DNA from: [Clostridium] symbiosum
GTDB taxonomy: Bacteria; Bacillota; Clostridia; Lachnospirales; Lachnospiraceae
Assembly: GCA_036419695.1 (NCBI GenBank)
Contig: CP143946.1
Coordinates: 4,210,001-4,274,000, forward strand
Direction: 5' to 3'
Length of the DNA: 64,000 nt
Shown here: piece after piece, positions 43,210 through 52,708 of the stretch
How the letters are laid out: each line of letters opens with the position of its first letter
How positions within the stretch are numbered: position 1 is the first letter of the stretch
Notes under the pieces: model-generated
The model's database searches: none
Told to the model about the DNA's origin: nothing
Seen by the model: only the letters and a program-made list of their open reading frames with translations
Made by a program: the position numbers and the translations under genes

Positions 43210-45168
43210 TCAGGCTCCCGGTCCTGACGGACCGTTTCCGCCGGGCGACTGGTTGGAAACCGTATTCGTCCCTGAGGAAGAGTTACCGCCTGACATGGAA
43301 TTATTTCCTGAAGGAGAATTGCCGCCCGACGGGGAATTGTTCCCCGAAGGAGAATTGCCGCCCGATGTCGGATTGCTGTTCGGTGAAACAGAACTCTCTG
43401 CCGTCGGCTTACTGTTGTTCTCTTTTGTCTCTCCCGGTTTGGTTACCGTTGAATTTCCCGGGCCCGTCGCTGCCGGTCCGGTTGCATTGCCGTCCGGATC
43501 CGCCTCCGTCGTCTTATCGGAGCCGGGCTTCGAAGAACTTGATGGCCTTGTGGAAGATCCTGGACCGCTTCCCGGGCCTACACTGCCCGGTCCATAGCCC
43601 TCATTGTCATCGTCATCCCAGTCGGGCCAGTCGGGCCAATCACCCCAGCTTTCTTCCGTGCTGGACTCACTGCTGTCTGCCGTTCCGCTCTCATCGGTGG
43701 AAGACTCGTCGGTCTCATCGGTCTCTTCCGTGGATGATTCCCTCGTGGCATCTTCTTCCGCCTTCTTCTCCGCCGCTTCCGCAGCCGCCTTATTTGCCTG
43801 CTTCTGTGCCTTTTTCTTGACATAGGAACGGGCATTCACTCCCTGGTCAATCGGCACGTGCCCAATCAGTTTTCCCTGATTATACATGCCTGACACACTG
43901 GCAATGTGTTCGCTGTACTGGCTAACATTGGACGGTACCTGGTAGTCCGACACATTAAATAAAAATTTATGAAGTTCCTTTACGTTATATTCAAGCGTCT
44001 GCGGTACAACGCAGTCTCCGACTTTTCCGATATCCATCTCCCCTCTGGCCGCCGGGAATCCATAGGTATCACCCATGTGATAGGTGGTAATATTCCTGGC
44101 AAGAGGAAGCAGATCCGTAAGAGTGAGGTTCGTAGCCACCTGGGGCATAACTGTCTCAATTACACAGTTTAAAGTAACCCAGTCCGCTTTCTTCGCTTTT
44201 TCGAATGCCTTGTTAAGGACGATACGCTGACGCTCTGTACGGGCATAATCCGTATCTCCCAGACGCAAGCGGCCGTAAGCTACGGCCTGAACGCCATCCA
44301 AATGCACGTCGCCGGCTTTTTTCAGATGGGTGGAGTAAATTCCCGTTTCTTCTACCGTCTCGGTAATATATGCATTAATCCAGGAGAATTCATTCTCACT
44401 GAGCGTAATGTCGATTCCTCCGAGAATATTGATGGCATCGGCCACTGCTTTCCAGTTAAATGTGGCATACTGGGTCATATTGAGGCCCAGGTTCTTATTC
44501 AGAGCCTTTACCGCCTGTTCCGGTCCTCCCTGTGCATAAGCGTAGTTAATCTTATTATAAGAGTTTTTATCATTTACATTCAGATAAGTGTCCCTGAATA
44601 CGGAAACGAGTTTTATCTCCCCTGTTTCCAGATTGACATTGCAGATCATATTAACATCCGCGTTAGTGCCTTTTCCCACGTTCATCTTACCGCCGACATT
44701 CCTGGAATCCACGCCAAAACAGGCAATGGTCAGATAACCTTTCATTCCTTCAATTTGATCCTGGGTAAGGTTTAAGTTCTGTACTTCCTCCTCATTAAAG
44801 TCAATCACCTGAAGGGAACCAAACGTTCTTTCGTATATGTACCATCCTGCAGCGCCCACTACCAGAACGAGGAGAATCAGAATCTCCGCTGCAATGATCA
44901 TGATGCGTTTTTTCTTATCGGGTCTTCTCTTTCTGTTATTTACTTTCTGTTCTCTGCGTCCGCGTCCGGAAGAACCCGAGGTTTTACTTCCGCGTACGGA
45001 GCTTCCTCTGCTTCCCCTGGGCCCGCTGTATCCGGATCGGAAAGCGTCACCGCTGTCCGACGCACTGCGCCTCGTTTCCGTGCTGTGCCCGGAACCACGT
45101 TTTTCGGCAGCACGTCTCTGCTCCCTGCGGGCCCTCATGCGCTCCAGCTCATCGTCCTCATAATTCAT
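43210..45168 (-). CDS. LCP-family cell-wall polymer ligase, Ser/Asn/Gly tail
   Basis: 652 residues. Arg-rich N-terminus, membrane helix IMIIAAEILILLVLVVGAAGWYIY (~89-112), LCP domain with CFGVDSRNVGGKMNVGKGTNADVNMI, SVFRDTYLNVNDKNSYNKINYAY and YGRLRLGDTDYARTERQRIVL. After residue ~445 comes an Ala/Lys/Glu helix, an acidic Ser/Glu/Trp/Asp segment and an Asn-Ser-Pro-Ser-Gly repeat tail made of about six similar units. It resembles the LCP at 39679 strongly in the catalytic half. Its ATG overlaps the stop of the upstream GT2 gene by one base, with GAGGTG as ribosome site. Confidence 0.9.
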   Translation of the reverse strand: MNYEDDELERMRARREQRRAAEKRGSGHSTETRRSASDSGDAFRSGYSGPRGSRGSSVRGSKTSGSSGRGRREQKVNNRKRRPDKKKRIMIIAAEILILLVLVVGAAGWYIYERTFGSLQVIDFNEEEVQNLNLTQDQIEGMKGYLTIACFGVDSRNVGGKMNVGKGTNADVNMICNVNLETGEIKLVSVFRDTYLNVNDKNSYNKINYAYAQGGPEQAVKALNKNLGLNMTQYATFNWKAVADAINILGGIDITLSENEFSWINAYITETVEETGIYSTHLKKAGDVHLDGVQAVAYGRLRLGDTDYARTERQRIVLNKAFEKAKKADWVTLNCVIETVMPQVATNLTLTDLLPLARNITTYHMGDTYGFPAARGEMDIGKVGDCVVPQTLEYNVKELHKFLFNVSDYQVPSNVSQYSEHIASVSGMYNQGKLIGHVPIDQGVNARSYVKKKAQKQANKAAAEAAEKKAEEDATRESSTEETDETDESSTDESGTADSSESSTEESWGDWPDWPDWDDDDNEGYGPGSVGPGSGPGSSTRPSSSSKPGSDKTTEADPDGNATGPAATGPGNSTVTKPGETKENNSKPTAESSVSPNSNPTSGGNSPSGNNSPSGGNSPSGNNSMSGGNSSSGTNTVSNQSPGGNGPSGPGA

Positions 45169-46169
45169 TAAGACACCTCAACTTTCGCCATTTTTTTCTT
45201 TCGTCTTCTGACGGCAAATTCATATACATAGACGAACGTGCCGGCAATCAGCTCCATCTCGATTGTAAGATAGTGCCTCAGGTTTTCCGGCCTGTATTTC
45301 ACCTTCCTGCAGGTGTGTGCCGTCTTAAGACCTTCTTTCAGGCCTTCCAGATAATCCTTTTCATATCCCAGTTTTCTAAAAAACAGATACTTGAGAAACG
45401 TCCCCGCTGCGATCGGAACCGCATTAATCAAAAGCTGCAAACACGGCATATTCTTATAATTTAAATAAACATTATTCCGTGCCGCCAGCTTCACTTTAAA
45501 AGAATTGTACTTGGAACCGCTGGTTCCGCTGCCCACATGGTACACAACCGCCTGAGGACAGTATATGTTGTCATATCCGGCAATTTTTGCCCGGTATCCC
45601 ACGTCGATATCTTCCAGGTAGGCAAAGTGCATCTCATCAAAATAACCAATCTGTTCAAATACTTCCCGGCGGTAAATGGCCGCACCGGCACAGGCCGAAA
45701 ATACCCTGCACGGTTTCCGGTAACGTTTTACGTCCTGGCCGACTCCACGCTGGTAGGCCCAGCCGAGCAGAGAATACATATCACCGGCGTCATCCATAAG
45801 CTCCGGATGGTACATCTGAATCATCCTGCTGCTGACGGAAAAAACCTTCCGTGAACACGAAACAGCCCTGACCATCTCGGCGACAAAATATTCATCCACC
45901 CTGGTATCGTTATTCAGAAGAAGCACGTAAGGTGTATCCGACGCTTTAATGCCGATGTTGACCGCACCGGAAAATCCCATGTTTTCACTGAGGAAAACCG
46001 TTTCAATCCGATGTTCGTTAAGCCACTCCACACTTCCGTCGGAGGACCCGTTATCCACAACCAGAATTTTAAAATTCCTGTAAGTCTGGGCTTTCAGCGC
46101 ACCGATGCACTCATCCATAAACTTAAGCCCGTTATAGTTGGGAATAATAACCGTTGTTGTAAATTCCAT
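45168..46169 (-). CDS. GT2-family glycosyltransferase (rhamnosyltransferase-like)
   Basis: 333 residues from the ATG at 46169, seven bases after AAAGGA; longer readings run into the upstream gene. GT-A fold: TVIIPNYNGLKFMDECIGAL, ILVVDNGSSDGSVEWL, LLLNNDTRVD (metal-binding D-x-D type NDT-R-VD), CAGAAIYRREVFEQIGYFDEMHFAYLEDIDVGYRAKIAGY. The C-terminal ~70 residues are basic. Cytoplasmic or membrane-peripheral, adding a sugar to the lipid-linked repeat. 11 bases after the 728-residue GT and overlapping the LCP gene. Confidence 0.88.
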   Translation of the reverse strand: MEFTTTVIIPNYNGLKFMDECIGALKAQTYRNFKILVVDNGSSDGSVEWLNEHRIETVFLSENMGFSGAVNIGIKASDTPYVLLLNNDTRVDEYFVAEMVRAVSCSRKVFSVSSRMIQMYHPELMDDAGDMYSLLGWAYQRGVGQDVKRYRKPCRVFSACAGAAIYRREVFEQIGYFDEMHFAYLEDIDVGYRAKIAGYDNIYCPQAVVYHVGSGTSGSKYNSFKVKLAARNNVYLNYKNMPCLQLLINAVPIAAGTFLKYLFFRKLGYEKDYLEGLKEGLKTAHTCRKVKYRPENLRHYLTIEMELIAGTFVYVYEFAVRRRKKKMAKVEVS

Positions 46170-46180
46170 ATTCATTTCCT

Positions 46181-48367
46181 TTAAATTTCCAGCTTGTATG
46201 GTTCCCCTATCTTTTCCTTCTTCAGATCCCTCAGGGCAAAATTCGATTTTCTGAGCGTCAGGTTCGGATTGTAATATGGATCGCCGTCCCGTAATATCTC
46301 CGGCCACTTTTCAGAGAATATCTTTATCTCCCTGTTAAAGCGCTCTACCTTCTCCGGAGTGTCCTCCAGTCCCCTGGACTTGGATTCGTAATGATATAAC
46401 AGGGCATATGGGTTATATACCACCAGTTTACCTGCCCTGCGCACTTTCATGCAATAGTCGATGTCGTTAAAAGCAACGGCCAGCTCTTCCGAGAAACCGC
46501 CGACCTCCTCAAACAGCTCCTTCTTGCTCATCATACAGGCCGCTGTCACCGCACTGTAATCCTGTGTACTCATCGCGCGGTGGAAATAACTGTTCTCCGC
46601 CTGGTGCAGGCCGATAAACGTATGGCCGGCGATTCCTCCGAATCCCACTACCACACCGGCATGCTGAATCGTATCATCCTGATACAGAAGCTTCGCTCCT
46701 ACAATGCCCACCTCGTCCCGCTGGCAGAGTCCCAGCATTTCCTCGATAAAATTGGGGGCTATCAGTTCGGTGTCGTTATTTAAAAACAGCAGATACGTTC
46801 CATTTGCAAATGTCACGCCGAAGTTGTTGATCGCCGCATAATTAAACTCGCGCTCCCATTTTACGACACGGACATTGGAAAATTCCTTCTGTATCTTATC
46901 ATAGTATTCAAATGTTTCTTTTTTCGTACTGTTATTCTCAACTACGACGAATTCCACATTCCTGTAGGTAGCGCGCTCACAGATGCCGCGGATACAGGTG
47001 TCCAGATCCATATGGTGGTCCTTGTTTGGAATAATAACGGAGACAAGCGGGCTTCCTTTAATCCGGTAAACCGAGTGGTAAATCCCGTAATCCACTCCCT
47101 TTTCCACCTTCTCCGCCTCTATGCCGACTCTGTCATAATGGGCCATGATTGCCCTGGCTCCGGCCTCGAACGCATAAAGCTTGCTCTCCGGATTGCTGGC
47201 CGTGGAGTCCTGATGGCAGCGCCAGTGGTACAGCACCTTCGGGATATGGCAGATCCGGGCCGCCTTCTCCGTACAGCGGAATATAAAATCATAGTCCTGG
47301 GCGCCGTCGAATTCGTTTCTGAATCCTCCGACCTCGGCCGCCAGTTCGTGGCTTACCACAAACAGATGGCAGATATAATTAACGCTGCACAGCAAATCAA
47401 TATTAAAATCGGGTTTGAAGTGGGGATCAAAAAGAGCCCCGCCGTCCATATCCATTTTATCCTCGTCGGAATAAAGAACATCGCATTCCGGATTCTCATT
47501 GATCGTCCTTGCACATTCATACAGGGCATCCGCCGTCATCACATCATCGTGATCGGCCAGTACAATGAAATCACCGTCGGCCATGTCAATCGCCGCATTG
47601 GTATTGCCGGAAATTCCTTTGTTTTCTCCAAGGATCACATATTTAAAACGTCTGTCTTTTTCCGCATAGCGGCGCAGGACGCGTTCCACGCTCTCGCCTC
47701 TCGGGCTTCCGTCGGCGACGCAGACTTCCCAGTTCCCATAAGTCTGCTCCTGAATCGAATCCAGCATCTCCTTCAGATACCGCTCCGGCGTCTTGAAAAC
47801 AGGAATAATGATGGAAAACTTCGGCATATAATCAAAGCGTTCCTGTCTCTGCCGTTCCAGCTCTTCGGGAGACGGCCTCGTCAGGGAATACCACTCTCCG
47901 TAATCATAGTCGTTGTCAATCCCCTGAAGCTTATGGCGGGATTTCAGAAGAAGGGCCTTAAACCCGTTCTCTTTCCAGAAATCCAGGCAGACATGAACCG
48001 TCTCCATGTTCATCAGATCGCGTATCTTCTGCATTCTCTTATGGGCCACGCTGCTTCTCTTCTTAATTAAATCCTCATTGTACTTAACCCTGATACGCCT
48101 GCTCTCCCCGCGGATCACCAGATAATAATCCTTCCCCCGCTCATAGGGAAACTGAATGTCAAAGCCGAATTCCCGGTCCAGCCCCCTGCCAAAATAGATT
48201 TGGCTCACGTCATCCCTTCTGGTTGGAACATACTTATACTGAAGCGGATTATGGGCCTCGTCCTCGACTCCGTACGTAATCTTCGTATCCGGCGTCTTTC
48301 CGATGGCCCAGCCGTTAAGCTGTATGGAATTTTCCCGTATTCTTACCACATCCACATTAAATTTCAT
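46181..48367 (-). CDS. Two-domain GT2 glycosyltransferase
   Basis: 728 residues from the ATG at 48367 (GGTGA upstream). An N-terminal beta-rich domain of ~170 residues (FNVDVVRIRENSIQLNGWAIG...RGESRRIRVKY), then two GT-A modules: FSIIIPVFKTPERYLKEMLDSI with LADHDDVM, and VSVIIPNKDHHMDLDTCIRGI with LFLNNDTELI and FNDIDYCMKVRRAGK. This architecture is common in rhamnan and O-antigen synthesis, where one protein adds two sugars. Four bases after the membrane GT gene. Sugar donors unknown. Confidence 0.88.
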   Translation of the reverse strand: MKFNVDVVRIRENSIQLNGWAIGKTPDTKITYGVEDEAHNPLQYKYVPTRRDDVSQIYFGRGLDREFGFDIQFPYERGKDYYLVIRGESRRIRVKYNEDLIKKRSSVAHKRMQKIRDLMNMETVHVCLDFWKENGFKALLLKSRHKLQGIDNDYDYGEWYSLTRPSPEELERQRQERFDYMPKFSIIIPVFKTPERYLKEMLDSIQEQTYGNWEVCVADGSPRGESVERVLRRYAEKDRRFKYVILGENKGISGNTNAAIDMADGDFIVLADHDDVMTADALYECARTINENPECDVLYSDEDKMDMDGGALFDPHFKPDFNIDLLCSVNYICHLFVVSHELAAEVGGFRNEFDGAQDYDFIFRCTEKAARICHIPKVLYHWRCHQDSTASNPESKLYAFEAGARAIMAHYDRVGIEAEKVEKGVDYGIYHSVYRIKGSPLVSVIIPNKDHHMDLDTCIRGICERATYRNVEFVVVENNSTKKETFEYYDKIQKEFSNVRVVKWEREFNYAAINNFGVTFANGTYLLFLNNDTELIAPNFIEEMLGLCQRDEVGIVGAKLLYQDDTIQHAGVVVGFGGIAGHTFIGLHQAENSYFHRAMSTQDYSAVTAACMMSKKELFEEVGGFSEELAVAFNDIDYCMKVRRAGKLVVYNPYALLYHYESKSRGLEDTPEKVERFNREIKIFSEKWPEILRDGDPYYNPNLTLRKSNFALRDLKKEKIGEPYKLEI

Positions 48368-48371
48368 ACTG

Positions 48372-49436
48372 TCACCTGCTGTTCCCGGCCGCATCCGTGT
48401 CTGATTTGACATCCGGCTCCACCGGTTTCGCGTCCGAACTTTTTTCCGAATCCGCATCTGAACGTTTCATACCTGCGTTTCCGGTTTCCATATCACTTTT
48501 TTCATCAAAATTCAGCCGTTCCTCTTCTACGACAAGCGGCCGTTTCATCACTCTTGAATTGATGGACAGAATATACTCTCCCACCAGACCGATGAAAAAG
48601 ATCTGAACAGATCCCAGAAAGCACATACCGATAAGAACCGGGGCCATGCCGGCCGGAAAATCATACCAGTGCCATAATTTCATGATGAGATAGATGAGGG
48701 CCACAACCATACTGATGGCAGCGCAGACGCTGCCGAAAATAGTTGCCAGCCGCAGTCCTACCTTTGTATAGGACGTGATGCTCAGCATCGCGGCATCATA
48801 TAACTTGTAAAAATTGTTGTGTGTCTTTCCGGCTCTTCTTTCCGGCTGGACATAGGGAATTTCTTTCCTCTTATATCCCAGTTCCGCCACAATCCCCCGC
48901 AGAAACGGCGTGGGATCGTCAAGTCCCCGCAGGATCTCAATAAAGTCCCTGTCATAGAGCCCCGAGCCTGTAAAATGCTCAATCTGCTCGACATCGGACA
49001 ATTTCTTTATCAATTTATAGTAGCAGCTTCTGAGCCAGTACATGACCGGGTTCTCTTTGCTGCCCTTTTTTATTCCGATTACAATTTTATAGCCGTTCTC
49101 CCATTCCCTGACATACTGGGGAATCAGTTCCACCGGATCCTGGAAATCCGCCACCATGCTGATGACACAGTCACCCGTCACCTGAAGCATTCCATAGTAG
49201 GGCGAATTAAACTGCCCAAAGTTCTTTGCATTGAAAATCGCCTTGATCCGGCAGTTCTCACTGCAGAGCCTCCGAAGAACCGGCCTCGTATTATCTGATG
49301 AGTCATTGTCGATAAATACCAGCTCATAATCATAGCCCGGCAAATCACGTTCCATGGTTTTTACAATTTCTTCGCTGATAGGGCCGACATTTTCCTCTTC
49401 GTTATAACAGGGTATTAAAATACTGATTTTTTTCAT
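48372..49436 (-). CDS. DPM1/GtrB-like membrane glycosyltransferase
   Basis: 354 residues from MKKISILIPCYNEEENVGP; an upstream reading lacks a good start. GT2 domain with LVFIDNDSSDNTRPVL and VADFQDPVELIPQYV (D-x-D-like), and GSGLYDRDFIEILRGL, then two membrane helices (TIFGSVCAAISMVVALIYLIM and VLIGMCFLGSVQIFFIGLVGEYIL). Such proteins load undecaprenyl phosphate with a single sugar for modification outside the cell. The C-terminal ~50 residues are Asp/Ser/Lys-rich. A dispersed repeat lies just upstream. Confidence 0.88.
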   Translation of the reverse strand: MKKISILIPCYNEEENVGPISEEIVKTMERDLPGYDYELVFIDNDSSDNTRPVLRRLCSENCRIKAIFNAKNFGQFNSPYYGMLQVTGDCVISMVADFQDPVELIPQYVREWENGYKIVIGIKKGSKENPVMYWLRSCYYKLIKKLSDVEQIEHFTGSGLYDRDFIEILRGLDDPTPFLRGIVAELGYKRKEIPYVQPERRAGKTHNNFYKLYDAAMLSITSYTKVGLRLATIFGSVCAAISMVVALIYLIMKLWHWYDFPAGMAPVLIGMCFLGSVQIFFIGLVGEYILSINSRVMKRPLVVEEERLNFDEKSDMETGNAGMKRSDADSEKSSDAKPVEPDVKSDTDAAGNSR

Positions 49437-49505
49437 TGGGAAACTTCTCTCTCTTCTTTTTACCTGTCTTTTACGCTCCCGCACTAAAATGTGAGGGAAC
49501 TCCCC

Positions 49506-49529
49506 GCAGGCCATTGCCTGTGAACAGTA
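49506..49529. repeat. Dispersed 24-bp repeat, copy 2
   Basis: One mismatch from 17523-17546 (GCAGGCCATTGCCTGTGA then ACAGTA). It lies in the 156-base gap between the reductase and GT genes. Confidence 0.6.
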
Positions 49530-49592
49530 CCGAATAATGGCCGTAACTTATAACTTCCTTATATTCTAAACGCCTTTACAGCATTTGACAAC

Positions 49593-50525
49593 CTACAATT
49601 TTCTTAAAATATTACGGATTCCTTGCTCAAATCTTATTTCCGGACGCCATCCGGCCACACGTTCCATCTTCCCGATATCGGGAATCAGGTTCACAACGCC
49701 CTCGGCATTGGGCGCCCGGAGGCCGTATTCGAAGCTTCCACGACGGCCGCAGAGTTCATAAATCTGCTCCACAAAATTACGGAGCGGCCCCGTTTCTTCC
49801 ATCGGCCCCCCCAGATTATAGACACAGCCATGATCCAGAAGCCTGCCCCCATACTCCACAAGCGCCGCAAGCGCACGTCCGGCATCCTCAATATAAAGGA
49901 AGTTCCACTTCTGCGTGCAGTCCGACAGTTCCATATGACCGCCCTCTAAGAATGTGCCGATACAGGTGGAAATGAGGGACCACGGATGATCCCCCGGTCC
50001 GTAGGTGCTGAAGATACAGGCATGTCCGTAATCCAGCGACAGTTCCCTGCAAAGCTTTTCCGCTTCATGGCGGACCCTTAATTTCGCTTCCCCGTAGGGA
50101 GAACCGGGATGGCAGGAAATATTCTCATCCATCAGCGTGTCATGGATTCCGTATTCCGCCTGGGAGCCGGTAAAAAGAAAACGGTTGCAGCCAAGAGCCG
50201 CCGCCGTCCTCACGGCATTTAAGGAATCCTTCACACTTTCCTCCTGTACCCCCGCATCTTTCCTGGAATTGCTGCCGGCGCCGCGCCATCCCATATGAAG
50301 GAATACGCTGCACGGCTCTTCAATCCTATTAACAAGGTTACCCAGATTTCCCAAATCTTCTTCAATAATTGTAAGATTTTCAGGGATTTTATGATTTTCA
50401 AGGAGCAAATCCGCCTTTGCCGAGTGTTCCCTGAGAACGGCAAACACATGATGGCCTCTCCGGAGAAGCTCTTTTACCGCCCCGGTCCCGACAAAGCTGG
50501 TCGCCCCGGTCACTACTATATTCAT
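49593..50525 (-). CDS. NAD(P)-dependent sugar epimerase/reductase
   Basis: 310 residues of the extended SDR family. Nucleotide motif VTGATSFVGTGAVKELL at the start, FTGSQAEYG near 117, catalytic YGEAK near 144, and the C-terminal WNFLYIEDAGRALAALVEYGG typical of NDP-sugar 4-reductases and epimerases. Directly follows the TPP enzyme gene (37-base gap), which suggests they act in succession on one nucleotide sugar (inference). Substrate not readable. Confidence 0.82.
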   Translation of the reverse strand: MNIVVTGATSFVGTGAVKELLRRGHHVFAVLREHSAKADLLLENHKIPENLTIIEEDLGNLGNLVNRIEEPCSVFLHMGWRGAGSNSRKDAGVQEESVKDSLNAVRTAAALGCNRFLFTGSQAEYGIHDTLMDENISCHPGSPYGEAKLRVRHEAEKLCRELSLDYGHACIFSTYGPGDHPWSLISTCIGTFLEGGHMELSDCTQKWNFLYIEDAGRALAALVEYGGRLLDHGCVYNLGGPMEETGPLRNFVEQIYELCGRRGSFEYGLRAPNAEGVVNLIPDIGKMERVAGWRPEIRFEQGIRNILRKL

Positions 50526-50562
50526 TCTTTTTTCCTTTATTTCAGATTTCCTTTATTTCAAA

Positions 50563-52494
50563 TCAGTTTCTGATTCTCGGTATCATCATAATCTTATCCA
50601 TCTCCTCATCGGGAAGAAATGGGGATAAATCCTCGAGCGGCGGTGACACGAGCGTTCCGTCCGGAAGTTTTTTCGCCGCCGACTTCGGCTCAAAGTTCTG
50701 TTCCATCGTTACAAACACTTCGCAGATAACCGGTCCGTCCAAAGCCAGGGTTTCTTCCACCTTATCGCCGATTTCCGCGTTATTGTGGATTGCAACATAC
50801 GGGAAACCGTAGGCCCAGGCCAGTTTTTCCATGCTCGGGAACGTCAAATCCCCGCTGTCCACGCCGATGCCGACCAGAGGCTCCCCGAAGAAATTCTTCT
50901 GGGTCTGGCGGATGGAATGGTAACCGCCGTTATTGATAATAAAAATCTTAATCGGCAGATAGTTCCCTATCACGGTCTGAAGCTCCTGCAGATTCATCTG
51001 GATGCTTCCGTCCCCGGTTACAAGAACAATATCCTGGTCATGGTCCGCAACGCAGGCTCCAATCGCCGCCGGAAGGCCATACCCCATAGAGGCAATTCCG
51101 GAGTTGGAAATAAACCGCTGCCCTTTTTTCATAATATTGCCGTGTCCGCAGACCACATTGGCAGAGCCGTTGCCTACTACGACAATCTGTCCCTCGTTCA
51201 GCCGTTCGCTCATCAGGCGTGCAAAGGCATATACATTGGCCTCCGTCTCCGTACCGTCCTCAAGATGGCGTTTCAAAACGACCGGATAATCGCGTTTCCA
51301 GCCCTGGCAGGTCTTCACCCACTCTTCCTGCGCCGTTTTATATTCTTCTGTGATTGGTGCGGCGCCCTCCGGCGTTCCCTCCGCGTCAAGCACCTCTTCC
51401 ATCACGGTGAGGAGATCTTTTACATCGGCATGAACCGGCATATCCACATGGAACGTCGGTTTTTTCAGCTCTTCGGCATCGATGTCGTTAACAATCACAT
51501 AGGCGGCTCTTGCCCAGGTATCGAAACGGTATCCAACCTGGCGGAAGCTCAAACGGCTTCCCAGGGAAAGCAGCAAATCGCTGTTCTGGATTGCAAAATT
51601 ACCGGCCCGATCGCCCACATTGCCGCCTTTTCCCACATACAGCGGATGTTCATCATAGATGCAGTCGATACTGTCCGCTCCCGTGGCAACCGGAATTCCC
51701 AGTTTTTCCACAACGCGCATAAATACATCATGGGCGGCTCCAATGCGGATTCCATTGCCCGCATTGATAACCGGGCGTTTGGAAGAACGTATCTTCTCAA
51801 TAACCGCCTTTGCCGTATCACGGCTCACCGGCGCGGGAAGGACTTCCCGGTACTCTCCCTTCCCCTTTGTGTCCTCGGGTATCTCAGAAGCCGACGGCGC
51901 GCTCCAGCCGGTTCCGCCCGCCTTATAATCATCCGCGTCAAAGCCGATCAGATCGTCCGTCTCAATCACAGCAGCCTGCACATTCAACGGAATATCGAGC
52001 CATACGGGACCCGGACGGCCGCTGTATGCCAGATACAGCGCCTTCTCCATACAGAAACGGATTCTCATCGGATCGATGACCATCTCGCAGTATTTCGTCA
52101 TATTCGCCACGGACTTCGTAATGTCATATTCCTGATCTCCCATGGCCCTCAGATGAAGGCCGGTGCTCCTGGCCGTCGTATCGTAACGGACCTGCCCGGA
52201 AATCACAAACATCGGAATGGAATCCATATAACCGCCTGCCACTCCCGTCATGGCGTTAATCCCCCCCGGCCCGGTAGTTACGCAGACAGCAGCGATCTTA
52301 TTATGAATCCTCGCATAACTCTCCGCCGCCATGGCACAGGCCTGCTCATGGTGATTGTACATGCAGTGAAGACCTTCCTGATGCCCCAGGGCATCATCCA
52401 GGTGCATCGCACCTCCGCCTGTAATCAGAAAAGCATCGGTAATTCCTGCGTCTAAAAGTTTTTCCGCAATATAGTTGGAAACTTTCTTTTGCAT
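50563..52494 (-). CDS. TPP-dependent enzyme, acetolactate synthase-like
   Basis: 643 residues, longer than IlvB (562) in the same window. PYR domain with catalytic Glu50 in YNHHEQACAMAAESYARI, TTGPGGINAMTGVAGGYMDSIP, SGRPGPVWLDIPLNVQ, and PP domain with GDGSIQMNLQELQTVIGNYLPIKIFIINN. A ~35-residue insert after residue 180 and the long C-terminal region differ from true acetolactate synthases. Its place in a polysaccharide operon points to a sugar role: related TPP enzymes (YerE type) add a two-carbon acetyl branch to 4-keto sugars. That is inference; a decarboxylase or lyase is also possible. Confidence 0.8.
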   Translation of the reverse strand: MQKKVSNYIAEKLLDAGITDAFLITGGGAMHLDDALGHQEGLHCMYNHHEQACAMAAESYARIHNKIAAVCVTTGPGGINAMTGVAGGYMDSIPMFVISGQVRYDTTARSTGLHLRAMGDQEYDITKSVANMTKYCEMVIDPMRIRFCMEKALYLAYSGRPGPVWLDIPLNVQAAVIETDDLIGFDADDYKAGGTGWSAPSASEIPEDTKGKGEYREVLPAPVSRDTAKAVIEKIRSSKRPVINAGNGIRIGAAHDVFMRVVEKLGIPVATGADSIDCIYDEHPLYVGKGGNVGDRAGNFAIQNSDLLLSLGSRLSFRQVGYRFDTWARAAYVIVNDIDAEELKKPTFHVDMPVHADVKDLLTVMEEVLDAEGTPEGAAPITEEYKTAQEEWVKTCQGWKRDYPVVLKRHLEDGTETEANVYAFARLMSERLNEGQIVVVGNGSANVVCGHGNIMKKGQRFISNSGIASMGYGLPAAIGACVADHDQDIVLVTGDGSIQMNLQELQTVIGNYLPIKIFIINNGGYHSIRQTQKNFFGEPLVGIGVDSGDLTFPSMEKLAWAYGFPYVAIHNNAEIGDKVEETLALDGPVICEVFVTMEQNFEPKSAAKKLPDGTLVSPPLEDLSPFLPDEEMDKIMMIPRIRN

Positions 52495-52578
52495 AGTGAT
52501 TCATTCTCCTCTTCAAACTCTATTATTTATAAATTTCCATTGTTTATTTTTTCATACTATAACGTCTGCTACGCCGAC

Positions 52579-52587
52579 ATTATACCA
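52579..52587 (-). promoter_or_regulatory. Extended -10 promoter of the polysaccharide operon
   Basis: Minus strand TGG-TATAAT, an extended -10 with a perfect hexamer; the -35 is poor. About 85 bases before the TPP enzyme start. Confidence 0.5.
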
Positions 52588-52708
52588 TACTCTCTTCCGT
52601 CTGCATATATAAGATTTTCTTACTTCTTAGGGTTTTAAAGGGATTTCCAGAGCCGAAAACCGACAGTTCCATCCAGTTTCATCCATCCCCCTCACAATCA
52701 GCCGGGTA

